This document shows, piece after piece, positions 1 through 6,599 of a stretch of 8,111 bases of DNA. A program made the position numbers and the translations under genes. How positions within the stretch are numbered: the stretch's first letter is position 1; each line of letters begins with the position of its first letter. The stretch covers positions 1 through 8,111 of the forward strand of contig JASHRA010000041.1 of the NCBI GenBank assembly GCA_030038765.1. Reading direction: 5' to 3'. Origin of the DNA: Candidatus Dormiibacterota bacterium (GTDB taxonomy: Bacteria > Chloroflexota > Dormibacteria > Aeolococcales > Bog-877). The notes beneath the pieces were generated by a model that was given only the letters and a program-made list of their open reading frames with translations, did no database searches and had not been told where the DNA came from.

Positions 1-1
1 G

Positions 2-208
2 GCCCGGGGCCGGCTCGCCCGCTGGGTCCGGCCCCAAGCGTCTGGACCGGGTGGCGAGCGCTTCGAGTTCGTCACCGGCGGGATGGGCGGGAACTCCGGT
101 CCTCTGTCCGCTGTCTGGGCCGGCTGGAGCCGGGTCCGCCCTGGCCTGGACGGCATCGATCGGCTCCACTTCGCCTGCAGTGGCGCCAGCTGGACCCCCC
201 GCCTCTGA
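2..208 (+). CDS. C-terminal fragment of an unrecognised protein (5' end outside window)
   Basis: An open frame enters from the left edge and runs 68 codons to a TGA at 206-208; its start lies outside the window. The translation looks protein-like, with FEFVTGG, a Gly-rich GMGGNSG stretch, several Trp residues, and an end of ACSGASWTPRL. The other two plus frames give Arg/Pro-rich or Ser/Ala/Pro-rich shadows. Third positions are mostly G or C but less uniformly than in the other genes here, so coding support is moderate. No catalytic motif, membrane segment or family signature is visible, and I do not recognise it. It converges on the aldehyde dehydrogenase gene, with a hairpin between the two stops that fits a gene end at this point. 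Confidence 0.5.
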   Translation, partial: ARGRLARWVRPQASGPGGERFEFVTGGMGGNSGPLSAVWAGWSRVRPGLDGIDRLHFACSGASWTPRL

Positions 209-226
209 CTGACGCGGCCGCCGCCA

Positions 227-247
227 CCGTTCCGGAGAGAGGAACGG
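227..247. terminator. Hairpin between convergent genes, possible bidirectional terminator
   Basis: CCGTTCC (227-233) and GGAACGG (241-247) form a perfect 7-bp inverted repeat around a 7-base loop. It lies in the 60-base gap between the plus-strand stop (208) and the minus-strand aldehyde dehydrogenase stop (269). No T-tract follows on either strand, so it is not a classical intrinsic terminator, although GC-rich actinobacteria often use hairpins without U-tracts. Its position between convergent stops is the main support. Confidence 0.45.
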
Positions 248-268
248 CCCTGGCGCCGCGAGCGGGAC

Positions 269-1696
269 TCAGAGCTGCAGCGACTTGGGGACCAGGAACT
301 CCTCCAGGCCGTAGCGGCCGAACTCGCGGCCGTGGCCCGAGAGCTTCACCCCTCCGAAGGGGGCGGTGAGGCTGAAGGCCCCGCCGTTGACCTCCACCGT
401 TCCGCAGCGCATGTGGCGGGCGAAGTCCAGGGCGTGCTCCTGGTCGGCGGACCAGACCGCGCCGGCCAGCCCGTAGGGGGTGCCGTTGGCGATCCGCAGG
501 GCCGCCTCCTCGCTCTCGTAGGGGATCACCGAGAGCACGGGCCCGAAGATCTCCTCCTGGGCGATCACCATCTCCGGCTCGACGTCGGCGAAGACGGTGG
601 GCCGGACGTAGAAGCCGCGCTCCAGCCCCGCCGGGGGCTCGGCCCCGCCGGCGGCGAGGCGGGCCCCGGCCTGCACTCCTTGGCGGATGTAGCTGCGCAC
701 CCGCTCCAGCTGCCGGGACGAGGCCAGCGGCCCCAGCCGGGTGGCCTCGTCGAGGGGGTCCCCCGGGGCCAGCTTGGAGGCCGTTTCCGCCGCCACCTCG
801 ACGGCCCGCTCCTGGAGCCGGCGGGGCACCAGCAGCCGGGTCAGGGCGGTGCAGGTCTGGCCGGCGTTGAGGAAGGCGTTGTAGACGCAGAACTTGGCCG
901 CCTTCTCGATCTCGGCGTCGTCCAGGAGCACGCTGGCCGACTTGCCCCCCAGCTCCATGGTGAGGGGTGTGACCCGCTCCGCCGCGAGCCGGGAGATGCG
1001 GCGCCCGGCCCGGGTGGAGCCGGTGAAGGAGATGTGGTCGACGAGGCGGTGGCAGACGAGCCGCTCGCCGGTGCTCGCACCGTACCCGGTGAGGACGTTG
1101 AGCGCGCCCCCGGGGAGGCCGGCATCGGCCGCGATCTGGGCCAGCGTGAAGGCGGTGAGGGGGGCCACCTCGCTGACCTTGAGCACCACCGTGCAGCCCG
1201 CCGCCAGCGCCGGCGCCAGCTTGGCCACCACCTGCTGCAGGGGGTAGTTCCAGGGCGTGATCGCGGCCACCACCCCGGCCGGCTCCCGGAGCACGCGCAC
1301 GTTGCCCACCTCCTCCTCGAGGGGCTCCCGGCGGGCCGCCTCCACCGTGCCGGCGATGATCTGGAGCGGGTTGCCGACCTGGATGGCCCGGGAGTGCCGG
1401 ATCGGCGTGCCCACCTCGCGCGAGATGCTGGTGGCCAGCTCCTCGGTGCGCTGCGAGATCCCCTCGGCGATCCGCTCCAGCACTGAGGCACGCTCCTCGA
1501 TGGGCGTCCCGGACCAGCCCGGGAGCGCCGCCGCGGCCGCCTCCACGGCCTCCTCGAGGTCGGCCTCCGAGGCCTCCGGGACCTCGGCCAGGGGCTCGCC
1601 GGTGGACGCCTCCTCGACCTCGATCAGCCGGCCCGACGAGGCCGGCACCCAGCTGCCCCCGATGAAGAGGCGGTATTCGAGGCGGGCCTCAGCCAA
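269..1696 (-). CDS. NAD(P)-dependent aldehyde dehydrogenase
   Basis: This 475-residue protein is the usual length for the ALDH superfamily and should oxidise an aldehyde to its carboxylic acid in the cytoplasm. The N-terminal FIGGSW (11-16) is a typical family opening. The fold's key residues are present: Asn150 in PWNYP, the cofactor-contacting Lys173, the SFTGST Rossmann loop (223-228), general base Glu248 in MELGGKS, catalytic Cys282 in AGQTCTA, and Glu382 in EEIFGPV. The usual LKPSE after the lysine motif reads LKVSE here, a mild change. The start is TTG, because an in-frame stop lies just upstream (1721-1723 on the plus strand) with no ATG or GTG between, and a GGGAG site sits 6 bases before it. 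The gene is divergent from the hydrolase-fold gene. The substrate is not readable; an hpaE-like semialdehyde role is possible but unproven. Family assignment is very secure. Confidence 0.96.
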   Translation of the reverse strand: MAEARLEYRLFIGGSWVPASSGRLIEVEEASTGEPLAEVPEASEADLEEAVEAAAAALPGWSGTPIEERASVLERIAEGISQRTEELATSISREVGTPIRHSRAIQVGNPLQIIAGTVEAARREPLEEEVGNVRVLREPAGVVAAITPWNYPLQQVVAKLAPALAAGCTVVLKVSEVAPLTAFTLAQIAADAGLPGGALNVLTGYGASTGERLVCHRLVDHISFTGSTRAGRRISRLAAERVTPLTMELGGKSASVLLDDAEIEKAAKFCVYNAFLNAGQTCTALTRLLVPRRLQERAVEVAAETASKLAPGDPLDEATRLGPLASSRQLERVRSYIRQGVQAGARLAAGGAEPPAGLERGFYVRPTVFADVEPEMVIAQEEIFGPVLSVIPYESEEAALRIANGTPYGLAGAVWSADQEHALDFARHMRCGTVEVNGGAFSLTAPFGGVKLSGHGREFGRYGLEEFLVPKSLQL

Positions 1697-1702
1697 GACC
1701 GG

Positions 1703-1707
1703 CTCCC
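1703..1707 (-). promoter_or_regulatory. Shine-Dalgarno site supporting the TTG start of the aldehyde dehydrogenase
   Basis: Read on the minus strand this is GGGAG, ending 6 bases before the TTG at 1694-1696. It is the only good ribosome-binding match between the upstream in-frame stop and the first conserved residues, so it decides the non-ATG start. Confidence 0.6.
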
Positions 1708-1781
1708 GAGGCCTCCGGCCTCACCGGTGCAGCCTCCGACCGGGCCCCCACCAGCACCCGCTGATCCTACCAAGTGCCCTC

Positions 1782-1809
1782 TGGACGGCTGCGGGGGGGA
1801 TCGGATAAT
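1782..1809 (+). promoter_or_regulatory. Sigma-70-like promoter for the rightward operon
   Basis: GATAAT at 1804-1809 matches 5 of 6 bases of the TATAAT -10 box. TGGACG at 1782-1787 matches 4 of 6 of TTGACA, with a 16-base spacer. GATAAT stands out as an AT-rich hexamer in very GC-rich surroundings. Transcription would start near 1816, leaving a leader of about 20 bases that contains the Shine-Dalgarno site at 1825-1831. No equally good promoter was found for the leftward gene; on the minus strand TAGGAT (plus 1764-1769) is the best -10 candidate and lacks a convincing -35. Confidence 0.45.
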
Positions 1810-1824
1810 GGGGTGGGAAGAGCA

Positions 1825-1831
1825 GGGAGGA
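1825..1831 (+). promoter_or_regulatory. Strong Shine-Dalgarno site for the FAH-fold gene
   Basis: GGGAGGA lies 7 bases before the ATG at 1839-1841. It is the best ribosome-binding match in the window and fixes that start. Confidence 0.75.
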
Positions 1832-1838
1832 CAGGCCC

Positions 1839-2690
1839 ATGCGACTCGCCAGGCTGGCCACCCCGGAAGGGCCTCGCTTCGCCGTCGCCGACTCCGCCGG
1901 GGAGTGGTCGGAGGACCTCCGCTGGCTCGACCTCGGGCCCGCCACCGACGGGCTCCAGGTCGCCCTGCTGGCCGGCGAGCGGCCCCCGACGGGGGCTGAG
2001 CTGGAGTCACCCGCGCGGCTCCTGGCCCCGATCCGGCCCCGCCGCATCCTGGCCGTGGGGCGCAACTACCTGGCCCACGCCCAGGAGCGCTCGGAGCAGG
2101 CCCCGGACCGGCCCATCGTCTTCGTCAAGCTGAGCTCGGCCGTGATCGGACCGGGGGAGCCGGTGCGCATCCCGCCCGAGCACCGGGACGCCGTGGACTA
2201 CGAGGGGGAGCTGGCGGTCGTGATCGGTCGCCCCGGGCGCCGCCTGACCGAGGCCCGGGCCCTGGAGCACGTCGCCGGCTACACCGTGGCCAACGACGTG
2301 ACCGCCCGCGACGCCCAGGACCGGATGCTGCAGTGGAGCCTGCCCAAGAGCCTGCCCAGCTTCGCCCCCCTGGGCCCCTGCCTGCTCACCGCGGACGAGC
2401 TCCCCGACCCCCAGGCGCTCAGCATCGAGACCTGGGTCGGGGGGGAGCTCCGGCAGCGGGGCGAGACCCGGGACATGATCTTCCCCGTGGCCCAGCTGGT
2501 GAGCTTCATCTCCCAGTTCATCGACCTGGAGCCGGGGGACGTGCTGGAGACCGGCACACCGGCGGGCACGGGCTGGAGCCAGAGCCCCCGGGCCGTGCTC
2601 CAGCCGGGACAGGAGGTGGAGGTGCGCATCCCCCCGATCGGAGTTCTCCGCAACCCCGTGCAGTTGGAGCAGGCGGCGCTGGGCGACTAG
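1839..2690 (+). CDS. Fumarylacetoacetate hydrolase (FAH) family protein
   Basis: This 283-residue protein has an N-terminal cap of about 65 residues and a C-terminal FAH-fold domain. VGRNYLAHAQE (73-83) carries the His80/Glu83 pair that corresponds to the lid dyad of FAHD1-type acylpyruvases. DYEGELAVVIG (120-130) supplies metal ligands Glu122 and Glu124, and Asp153 in VANDVTARD the third. Lys170 and FAPLGP (175-180) follow, then ETGTPAGTG (237-245) near the end. Members bind Mg2+ or Mn2+ and cleave, decarboxylate or isomerise 2-oxo acids from aromatic or amino acid breakdown; fold and active site do not identify the substrate. The usual KSFDTF loop reads KSLPSF here. The gene starts with ATG behind a strong Shine-Dalgarno site and is probably first in the operon, divergent from the aldehyde dehydrogenase. 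That pairing resembles HpaG/HpaE of homoprotocatechuate breakdown, but no other gene of that route is in view. Confidence 0.93.
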   Translation: MRLARLATPEGPRFAVADSAGEWSEDLRWLDLGPATDGLQVALLAGERPPTGAELESPARLLAPIRPRRILAVGRNYLAHAQERSEQAPDRPIVFVKLSSAVIGPGEPVRIPPEHRDAVDYEGELAVVIGRPGRRLTEARALEHVAGYTVANDVTARDAQDRMLQWSLPKSLPSFAPLGPCLLTADELPDPQALSIETWVGGELRQRGETRDMIFPVAQLVSFISQFIDLEPGDVLETGTPAGTGWSQSPRAVLQPGQEVEVRIPPIGVLRNPVQLEQAALGD

Positions 2691-2712
2691 CCCGGGCCGC
2701 TGGTCTATTCCC

Positions 2713-3462
2713 GTGCGCAACGAGAGGCAGCTGGCGCCCTGGCTGGTCGGGGCCACCATCGAGGCGGTGGGCAAGGTCTCGCCCCGCCACCCCGAGCGGG
2801 GCCGGGCCAAGCAGCACCGCATGCCGCGCTCGGAGCGCCGCCAGCAGCTGCTCCAGGCCTGCCTCGTCGCCTTCGCCCGGGACGGCCTGGAGATGACCAC
2901 CATGGACTCCATCGCCACCACCGCCGGCGTCAGCAAGCCGCTCGTCTACCGCCACTTCCACAACCGCCACGAGGCCCTGGAGGCGGTCGTCGAGCGGGAG
3001 AGCGAGCGCCTCCTGGAGCGGCTCGGGATCGTCCCCGGCGAGACCCGCCAGCCCAGCTTCGAGGCGCTCACCACCACCTTCTTCACCTTCGCCGCCGAGT
3101 CGCCGGCGTCCTTCCGCCTGCTCTTCCAGCTGGTGGACGCCGCCGCCGGCGCGGCCAAGCGTCGGGTGGACCGGCTCCGGTTCCAGGTGGGCAGGGTCCT
3201 GGTGCTGGCCCTGCTGGCCTCGGCCGACGCCCGCGAGTCGGAGCGCCTTCCGCGCGAGGCGGCCGAGTCGGCCTGGCTGGCCGCGATCGTGAGCTCGATC
3301 GTGGAGGGCGTCGCTGGCGGGGTCGGTCGGGGCGAGGACCCGAGCCGCAGGGCGGGTGCGCTCTGCCGCCTGATCCGGCCCGAGGGGCTGGTGGCGGCCC
3401 TGCTGGAGGCCTCCCCGATGGAGCCGACGGCGCCCACCAGGGAGCGGGGCCGCCGGGTTTGA
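2713..3462 (+). CDS. TetR family transcriptional regulator
   Basis: This 249-residue, one-component DNA-binding regulator has a TetR_N domain at about 40-90. The helix-turn-helix lies in TMDSIATTAGVSKPLVYRHF (63-82) and is followed by the typical FHNRHEALEAVV. Residues 110-235 form a helical ligand-binding and dimerisation domain that gives no clue to the effector. The GTG at 2713 is 22 bases after the FAH stop and has no clear Shine-Dalgarno. An in-frame ATG at 2821 (residue 37) would give a standard-length TetR beginning MPRSERRQQ. The leader between the two starts has nearly all G/C third positions and looks translated, so I keep the GTG with moderate trust. The stop overlaps the next start as TTGA, implying coupled translation with the helicase-nuclease. 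It may act on its own operon or on the divergent aldehyde dehydrogenase promoter; this is inferred from position only. Confidence 0.9.
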   Translation: MRNERQLAPWLVGATIEAVGKVSPRHPERGRAKQHRMPRSERRQQLLQACLVAFARDGLEMTTMDSIATTAGVSKPLVYRHFHNRHEALEAVVERESERLLERLGIVPGETRQPSFEALTTTFFTFAAESPASFRLLFQLVDAAAGAAKRRVDRLRFQVGRVLVLALLASADARESERLPREAAESAWLAAIVSSIVEGVAGGVGRGEDPSRRAGALCRLIRPEGLVAALLEASPMEPTAPTRERGRRV

Positions 3463-6400
3463 GGGCGATCCCGGGAGCGTCCCGCGAGCTCGCCGGTCCC
3501 ACCCGCATCACCGGCTCCGCCGGGTCGGGCAAGACCGAGCAGCTGGTGCTGCTGGCCGCCGATTGGCTGGCGCAGGGCGGCGACCCGCGGCGCCTGGTGG
3601 CGGTGGTGCGCAGCCGGGAGGGGGAGGAGCGCCTCCGCCAGCGCATCGAGGCGCGCCTCAGCCCCGCCCACCCCAGCCCGCAGGTGGTGACCCACGAGGG
3701 CCTGGCCCGGCTGGTGCTGGAGCGGATGGGGAGCGGGCCCGAGGAGGGCGAGATGCTGGCCCCGGGCGCGCGCTGGCTGGTCATGGCCGAGGCGCTGCGC
3801 CGCACCCGGGAGCGGCTCCCCAGGCTGGGCCGCCTGGCCGACTCCCCGGGCTGCGTCGACGACGCCCTGGAGCTGGTCTCGGCGACGCGGCGGGCCCTGG
3901 TCGGGCCCGGGCTCCTGGCGGAGAGGATCCTGGGCCAGGGCCAGGTCTCCGAGGCCGTGGCCGAGGTCCCGGTGCTCGCCGCCGCCTACCAGGGGCTGCT
4001 CCAGGAGACGCGCTCGATGGACACCCAGGACCTCCACTCCCGAGCCCTGGAGCTGCTCCTCCAGGAGCGGGCCGGGCTCCGAGGCTGGGCCGACCTGCTG
4101 CTGGTGGACGAGGCGGAGGACCTGAGCCCGGCGCAGTGGTACCTGGTCCGGGAGCTGGGGGAGAGGCTGACTCCGCCCCGGCGGCTGGTCCTGGCCGGGG
4201 ACTGGTCGGAGTCGACGCCGGGCTTCCGGGGCGCGTCCAGCGAGACCTCCAGCCGTCCCCTGGTGGAGTACTTCCCGAGCCAGCTGGCCCCCGCCGAGTG
4301 GCCCCTGGGCGACGCCCTGCCGGCCTGGGCCCGCGCCACGGCGGAGTCGCTGGGGGTGGCCAGCGAGGAGACCCCGTCCCTGCTGCCGCTGCCGGAGGCG
4401 GCCTTCCGGGTGCCCGCCCCCGAGATCGCCGTCTGGGCCGCCGAGGACGAGGGCCGGGAGGCGGAGGCGGTGGCGCGCGAGCTCCGCCGCCTCCGCCTCG
4501 ACGAGGGACTCCCGTACTCCCAGTGCGCCGTCCTCTTCCCCTCCGGCAGCGGTGCCCCCCAGGCTCTGCTGGCGGCCCTCTCCGAGCTCGCCGTGCCCCA
4601 CCGCTGCGGCGCCCTCCAGGCCGCCGAGGCGGTCGCCCGCGAGGTCCTCCTGGGCTGGCTCCGCTGCCTCGCCCACGGGGATGACGACAGCCTCCTGGAG
4701 GCTGCCCTGACCCAGGGGCCGGGACGGCTCGAGCCCGCCTCGCTGCGTCTGCTGGTGCGGCTCGCGGCGAGCTCCGGGTGCTCGCTCCAGGAGGCCTTCT
4801 GGGAGCGCCTGGAGGGGGCCGACCTGGCCCCTGTGGAGGACAGGGCCGCAAGTGCGTCGGAGGCGTCCGGGAGCCGCCTCAGCGGGGCCCGGGCGGCCCT
4901 CGCCGGGGCCGGGGTGGGGCCGTCCGCGACCCTCGCGTGGCTCTCCGGGGCCTCCCTGCTGGACCTCGTGGGCCGGCTCGAGCGCGGCTCCGGACTGGCC
5001 CTGGCGGCACTCCGGGACCTGGGGCTGGCCCGGGGCCTGGCCGGGGTGGCGGCGGCCGCCGCCCAGGTGGTGGAGGCCGAGCGCCGCCTGGGCCGGGACC
5101 GACTCCCGCTCTCCGAGTGGCAGGAGCGGCTGGAGCTGGTGCTGCGCCGCGGCGGCGGCGCCGGGAGCGCCCCCGGCGACGGGGAGGAGGTGGAGGTGCT
5201 GACCACGCGTGAGGCCAAGGGGGGGCACTGGCAGCGCGTCTTCCTCATCGGCTGCAACTCCGACCGGCTCCCGGCCCGGCCCGACCAGAGCGGTCTGCTC
5301 GCCCCCGAGGAGGCCGAGGAGCTGGTCCGCATCCTGCCCGAGCTGGAGGACGTGCTGGCCACCCCGGAGCGGCGCCAGGACGCTGAGGGCCGGCTCTTCC
5401 TGGTGGCCCTGACCCGTGCCGGCCTCGGCGTCACCTGCAGCTGGGCGCTCCGCCGCGACGGCCGCCCGGCGGAGCGCTCGCCCTTCCTCGACGCGCTCCT
5501 GAGGGCCGGGGCCAGCGAGCGGCCGGCACCGCGGGCGGGGCTGGTGAGCCGGGAGGACCTGGTGGTCCGGCTGGCCCTCGAGGCTGGGGGTCCGGTGCTG
5601 CCGGAGCTGGGCCCGGAGGTGGCGCAGCTCCGCCACCAGCTCCGCCCCTGGGACCCGGTGCAGGGGGGCGGCGTGCGGCTGCGCCAGCCCCTGCGGCTCA
5701 GCGCCACCGGGCTTCGGAGCTGGCTCGCCTGCCCCCGCCAGTTCCTCGCCGACCGGCTCGTCTCCTACCCGGAGGAGTCGCCCGCCGCCCTGCGCGGCAC
5801 CGAGGCCCACCTGCTCCTGGAGCGCGCCTATCGGGAACGGCAGCGCTGGGCCGGCAGCCCCGAGCGCTTCCGCGCCTTCTGCAGCGAGCTGATCGAGACC
5901 GAGATCCTGCCCCGGCTGCGCGCTGAGCTCGCCGACCGCATCGAGCTGGAGGCGGCCCAGCTCTGGCTCCGGCGCGCCGTCGAGCGCTGGGCCGCCCTGG
6001 TCGTCGCGCCCGGCCCGGCGCAGGCGGGGGAGCCCCTGGCGGAGGAGGTCCACTTCGAGCTGGAGCGGCCCGGCTGGACCCTGAGCGGCGTGGTGGACGC
6101 CATCTGGTCCCAGGGTGACGGCTCCCTCGAGGTGGTGGACTACAAGTCCGGTGCCAGCGCCAGCGACGCGGCGGTGCGGAAGGCCGTCTTCGGCGGCCCC
6201 GAGGAGGGGCCCAGCGACTGGCAGCTGCCGCTCTACCTGCTGGCCGCGCGCGAGGGCGCCCTGGACGAGCGGCTGGCCGACCGCATGCCGGACCGGATCC
6301 GCAACTGGTACCTGGGGCAGGAGCCCAGCCGACGCCCGCCGGGGCGGCTCAAGGCCGCCGGCTTCACCGTCGTCCAGGGTGACGAGGGCCGGCCGGGAGA

Positions 6401-6599
6401 GATCACCACCGCGGAGCTGGAGCGGATCTCGCAGGAGCTGGATCGGCAGGCGGAGCTGATCGCCCGGGGCGAGTTCCCGGCCCTGCCCCGGCACGACCAC
6501 TACACCTGTCTCGCCCGGGGCGGCTGCGTGGCCGGCTTCTGGTGCGACGGGCAGGCCTCGGTGGGACGGGATCTGACCCTCCCCGTGCCCAGACCGTGA
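3459..6599 (+). CDS. adnA: AdnA-like helicase-nuclease subunit: UvrD-like motor, RecB-type nuclease, Fe-S cysteines
   Basis: This 1046-residue protein matches AdnA in length. It should be one half of a DNA-end resection complex for double-strand break repair. The motor half has Walker A GSAGSGKT (19-26), Walker B LLLVDEAED (213-221), and motif VI with LFLVALTRA (646-654, Arg653). Other motifs are weak: motif III reads GDWSESTPGFRGA (247-259) with Glu for the usual Gln, motif IV lacks the NYRS arginine (YFPSQLAP, 271-278), and motif V is TTREAKGGHW (582-591) instead of THxAKGLEW. The nuclease half is complete: GTEAH (780-784), GVVD (877-880), VDYKSG (893-898) and QLPLY (922-926) provide His784, Asp880, Asp894 and Lys896. 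Cys758, 1017, 1023 and 1029 could hold an Fe-S cluster, as in AdnA and AddB. The TTG start overlaps the TetR stop, with no good Shine-Dalgarno (AGGGAG at 3439-3444 is too far), which suggests coupling. AddB of an AddAB pair is the main alternative. Confidence 0.87.
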   Translation: MRAIPGASRELAGPTRITGSAGSGKTEQLVLLAADWLAQGGDPRRLVAVVRSREGEERLRQRIEARLSPAHPSPQVVTHEGLARLVLERMGSGPEEGEMLAPGARWLVMAEALRRTRERLPRLGRLADSPGCVDDALELVSATRRALVGPGLLAERILGQGQVSEAVAEVPVLAAAYQGLLQETRSMDTQDLHSRALELLLQERAGLRGWADLLLVDEAEDLSPAQWYLVRELGERLTPPRRLVLAGDWSESTPGFRGASSETSSRPLVEYFPSQLAPAEWPLGDALPAWARATAESLGVASEETPSLLPLPEAAFRVPAPEIAVWAAEDEGREAEAVARELRRLRLDEGLPYSQCAVLFPSGSGAPQALLAALSELAVPHRCGALQAAEAVAREVLLGWLRCLAHGDDDSLLEAALTQGPGRLEPASLRLLVRLAASSGCSLQEAFWERLEGADLAPVEDRAASASEASGSRLSGARAALAGAGVGPSATLAWLSGASLLDLVGRLERGSGLALAALRDLGLARGLAGVAAAAAQVVEAERRLGRDRLPLSEWQERLELVLRRGGGAGSAPGDGEEVEVLTTREAKGGHWQRVFLIGCNSDRLPARPDQSGLLAPEEAEELVRILPELEDVLATPERRQDAEGRLFLVALTRAGLGVTCSWALRRDGRPAERSPFLDALLRAGASERPAPRAGLVSREDLVVRLALEAGGPVLPELGPEVAQLRHQLRPWDPVQGGGVRLRQPLRLSATGLRSWLACPRQFLADRLVSYPEESPAALRGTEAHLLLERAYRERQRWAGSPERFRAFCSELIETEILPRLRAELADRIELEAAQLWLRRAVERWAALVVAPGPAQAGEPLAEEVHFELERPGWTLSGVVDAIWSQGDGSLEVVDYKSGASASDAAVRKAVFGGPEEGPSDWQLPLYLLAAREGALDERLADRMPDRIRNWYLGQEPSRRPPGRLKAAGFTVVQGDEGRPGEITTAELERISQELDRQAELIARGEFPALPRHDHYTCLARGGCVAGFWCDGQASVGRDLTLPVPRP

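Noticed and set aside
332..1486. A 384-codon plus-strand open frame inside the aldehyde dehydrogenase gene
   Set aside because: It is a low-complexity His/Gly/Arg-rich shadow of a gene whose catalytic Cys, Glu and Asn are all present on the minus strand.
2704..2709. TCTATT just before the TetR GTG as a -10 box for a leaderless transcript
   Set aside because: It matches 4 of 6 bases, lies only 3 bases from the GTG and has no -35 partner at a normal distance.
2007..2936. A 309-codon minus-strand open frame across the FAH-fold gene and the start of tetR
   Set aside because: It spans two well-supported plus-strand genes and their junction and shows no recognisable domain.
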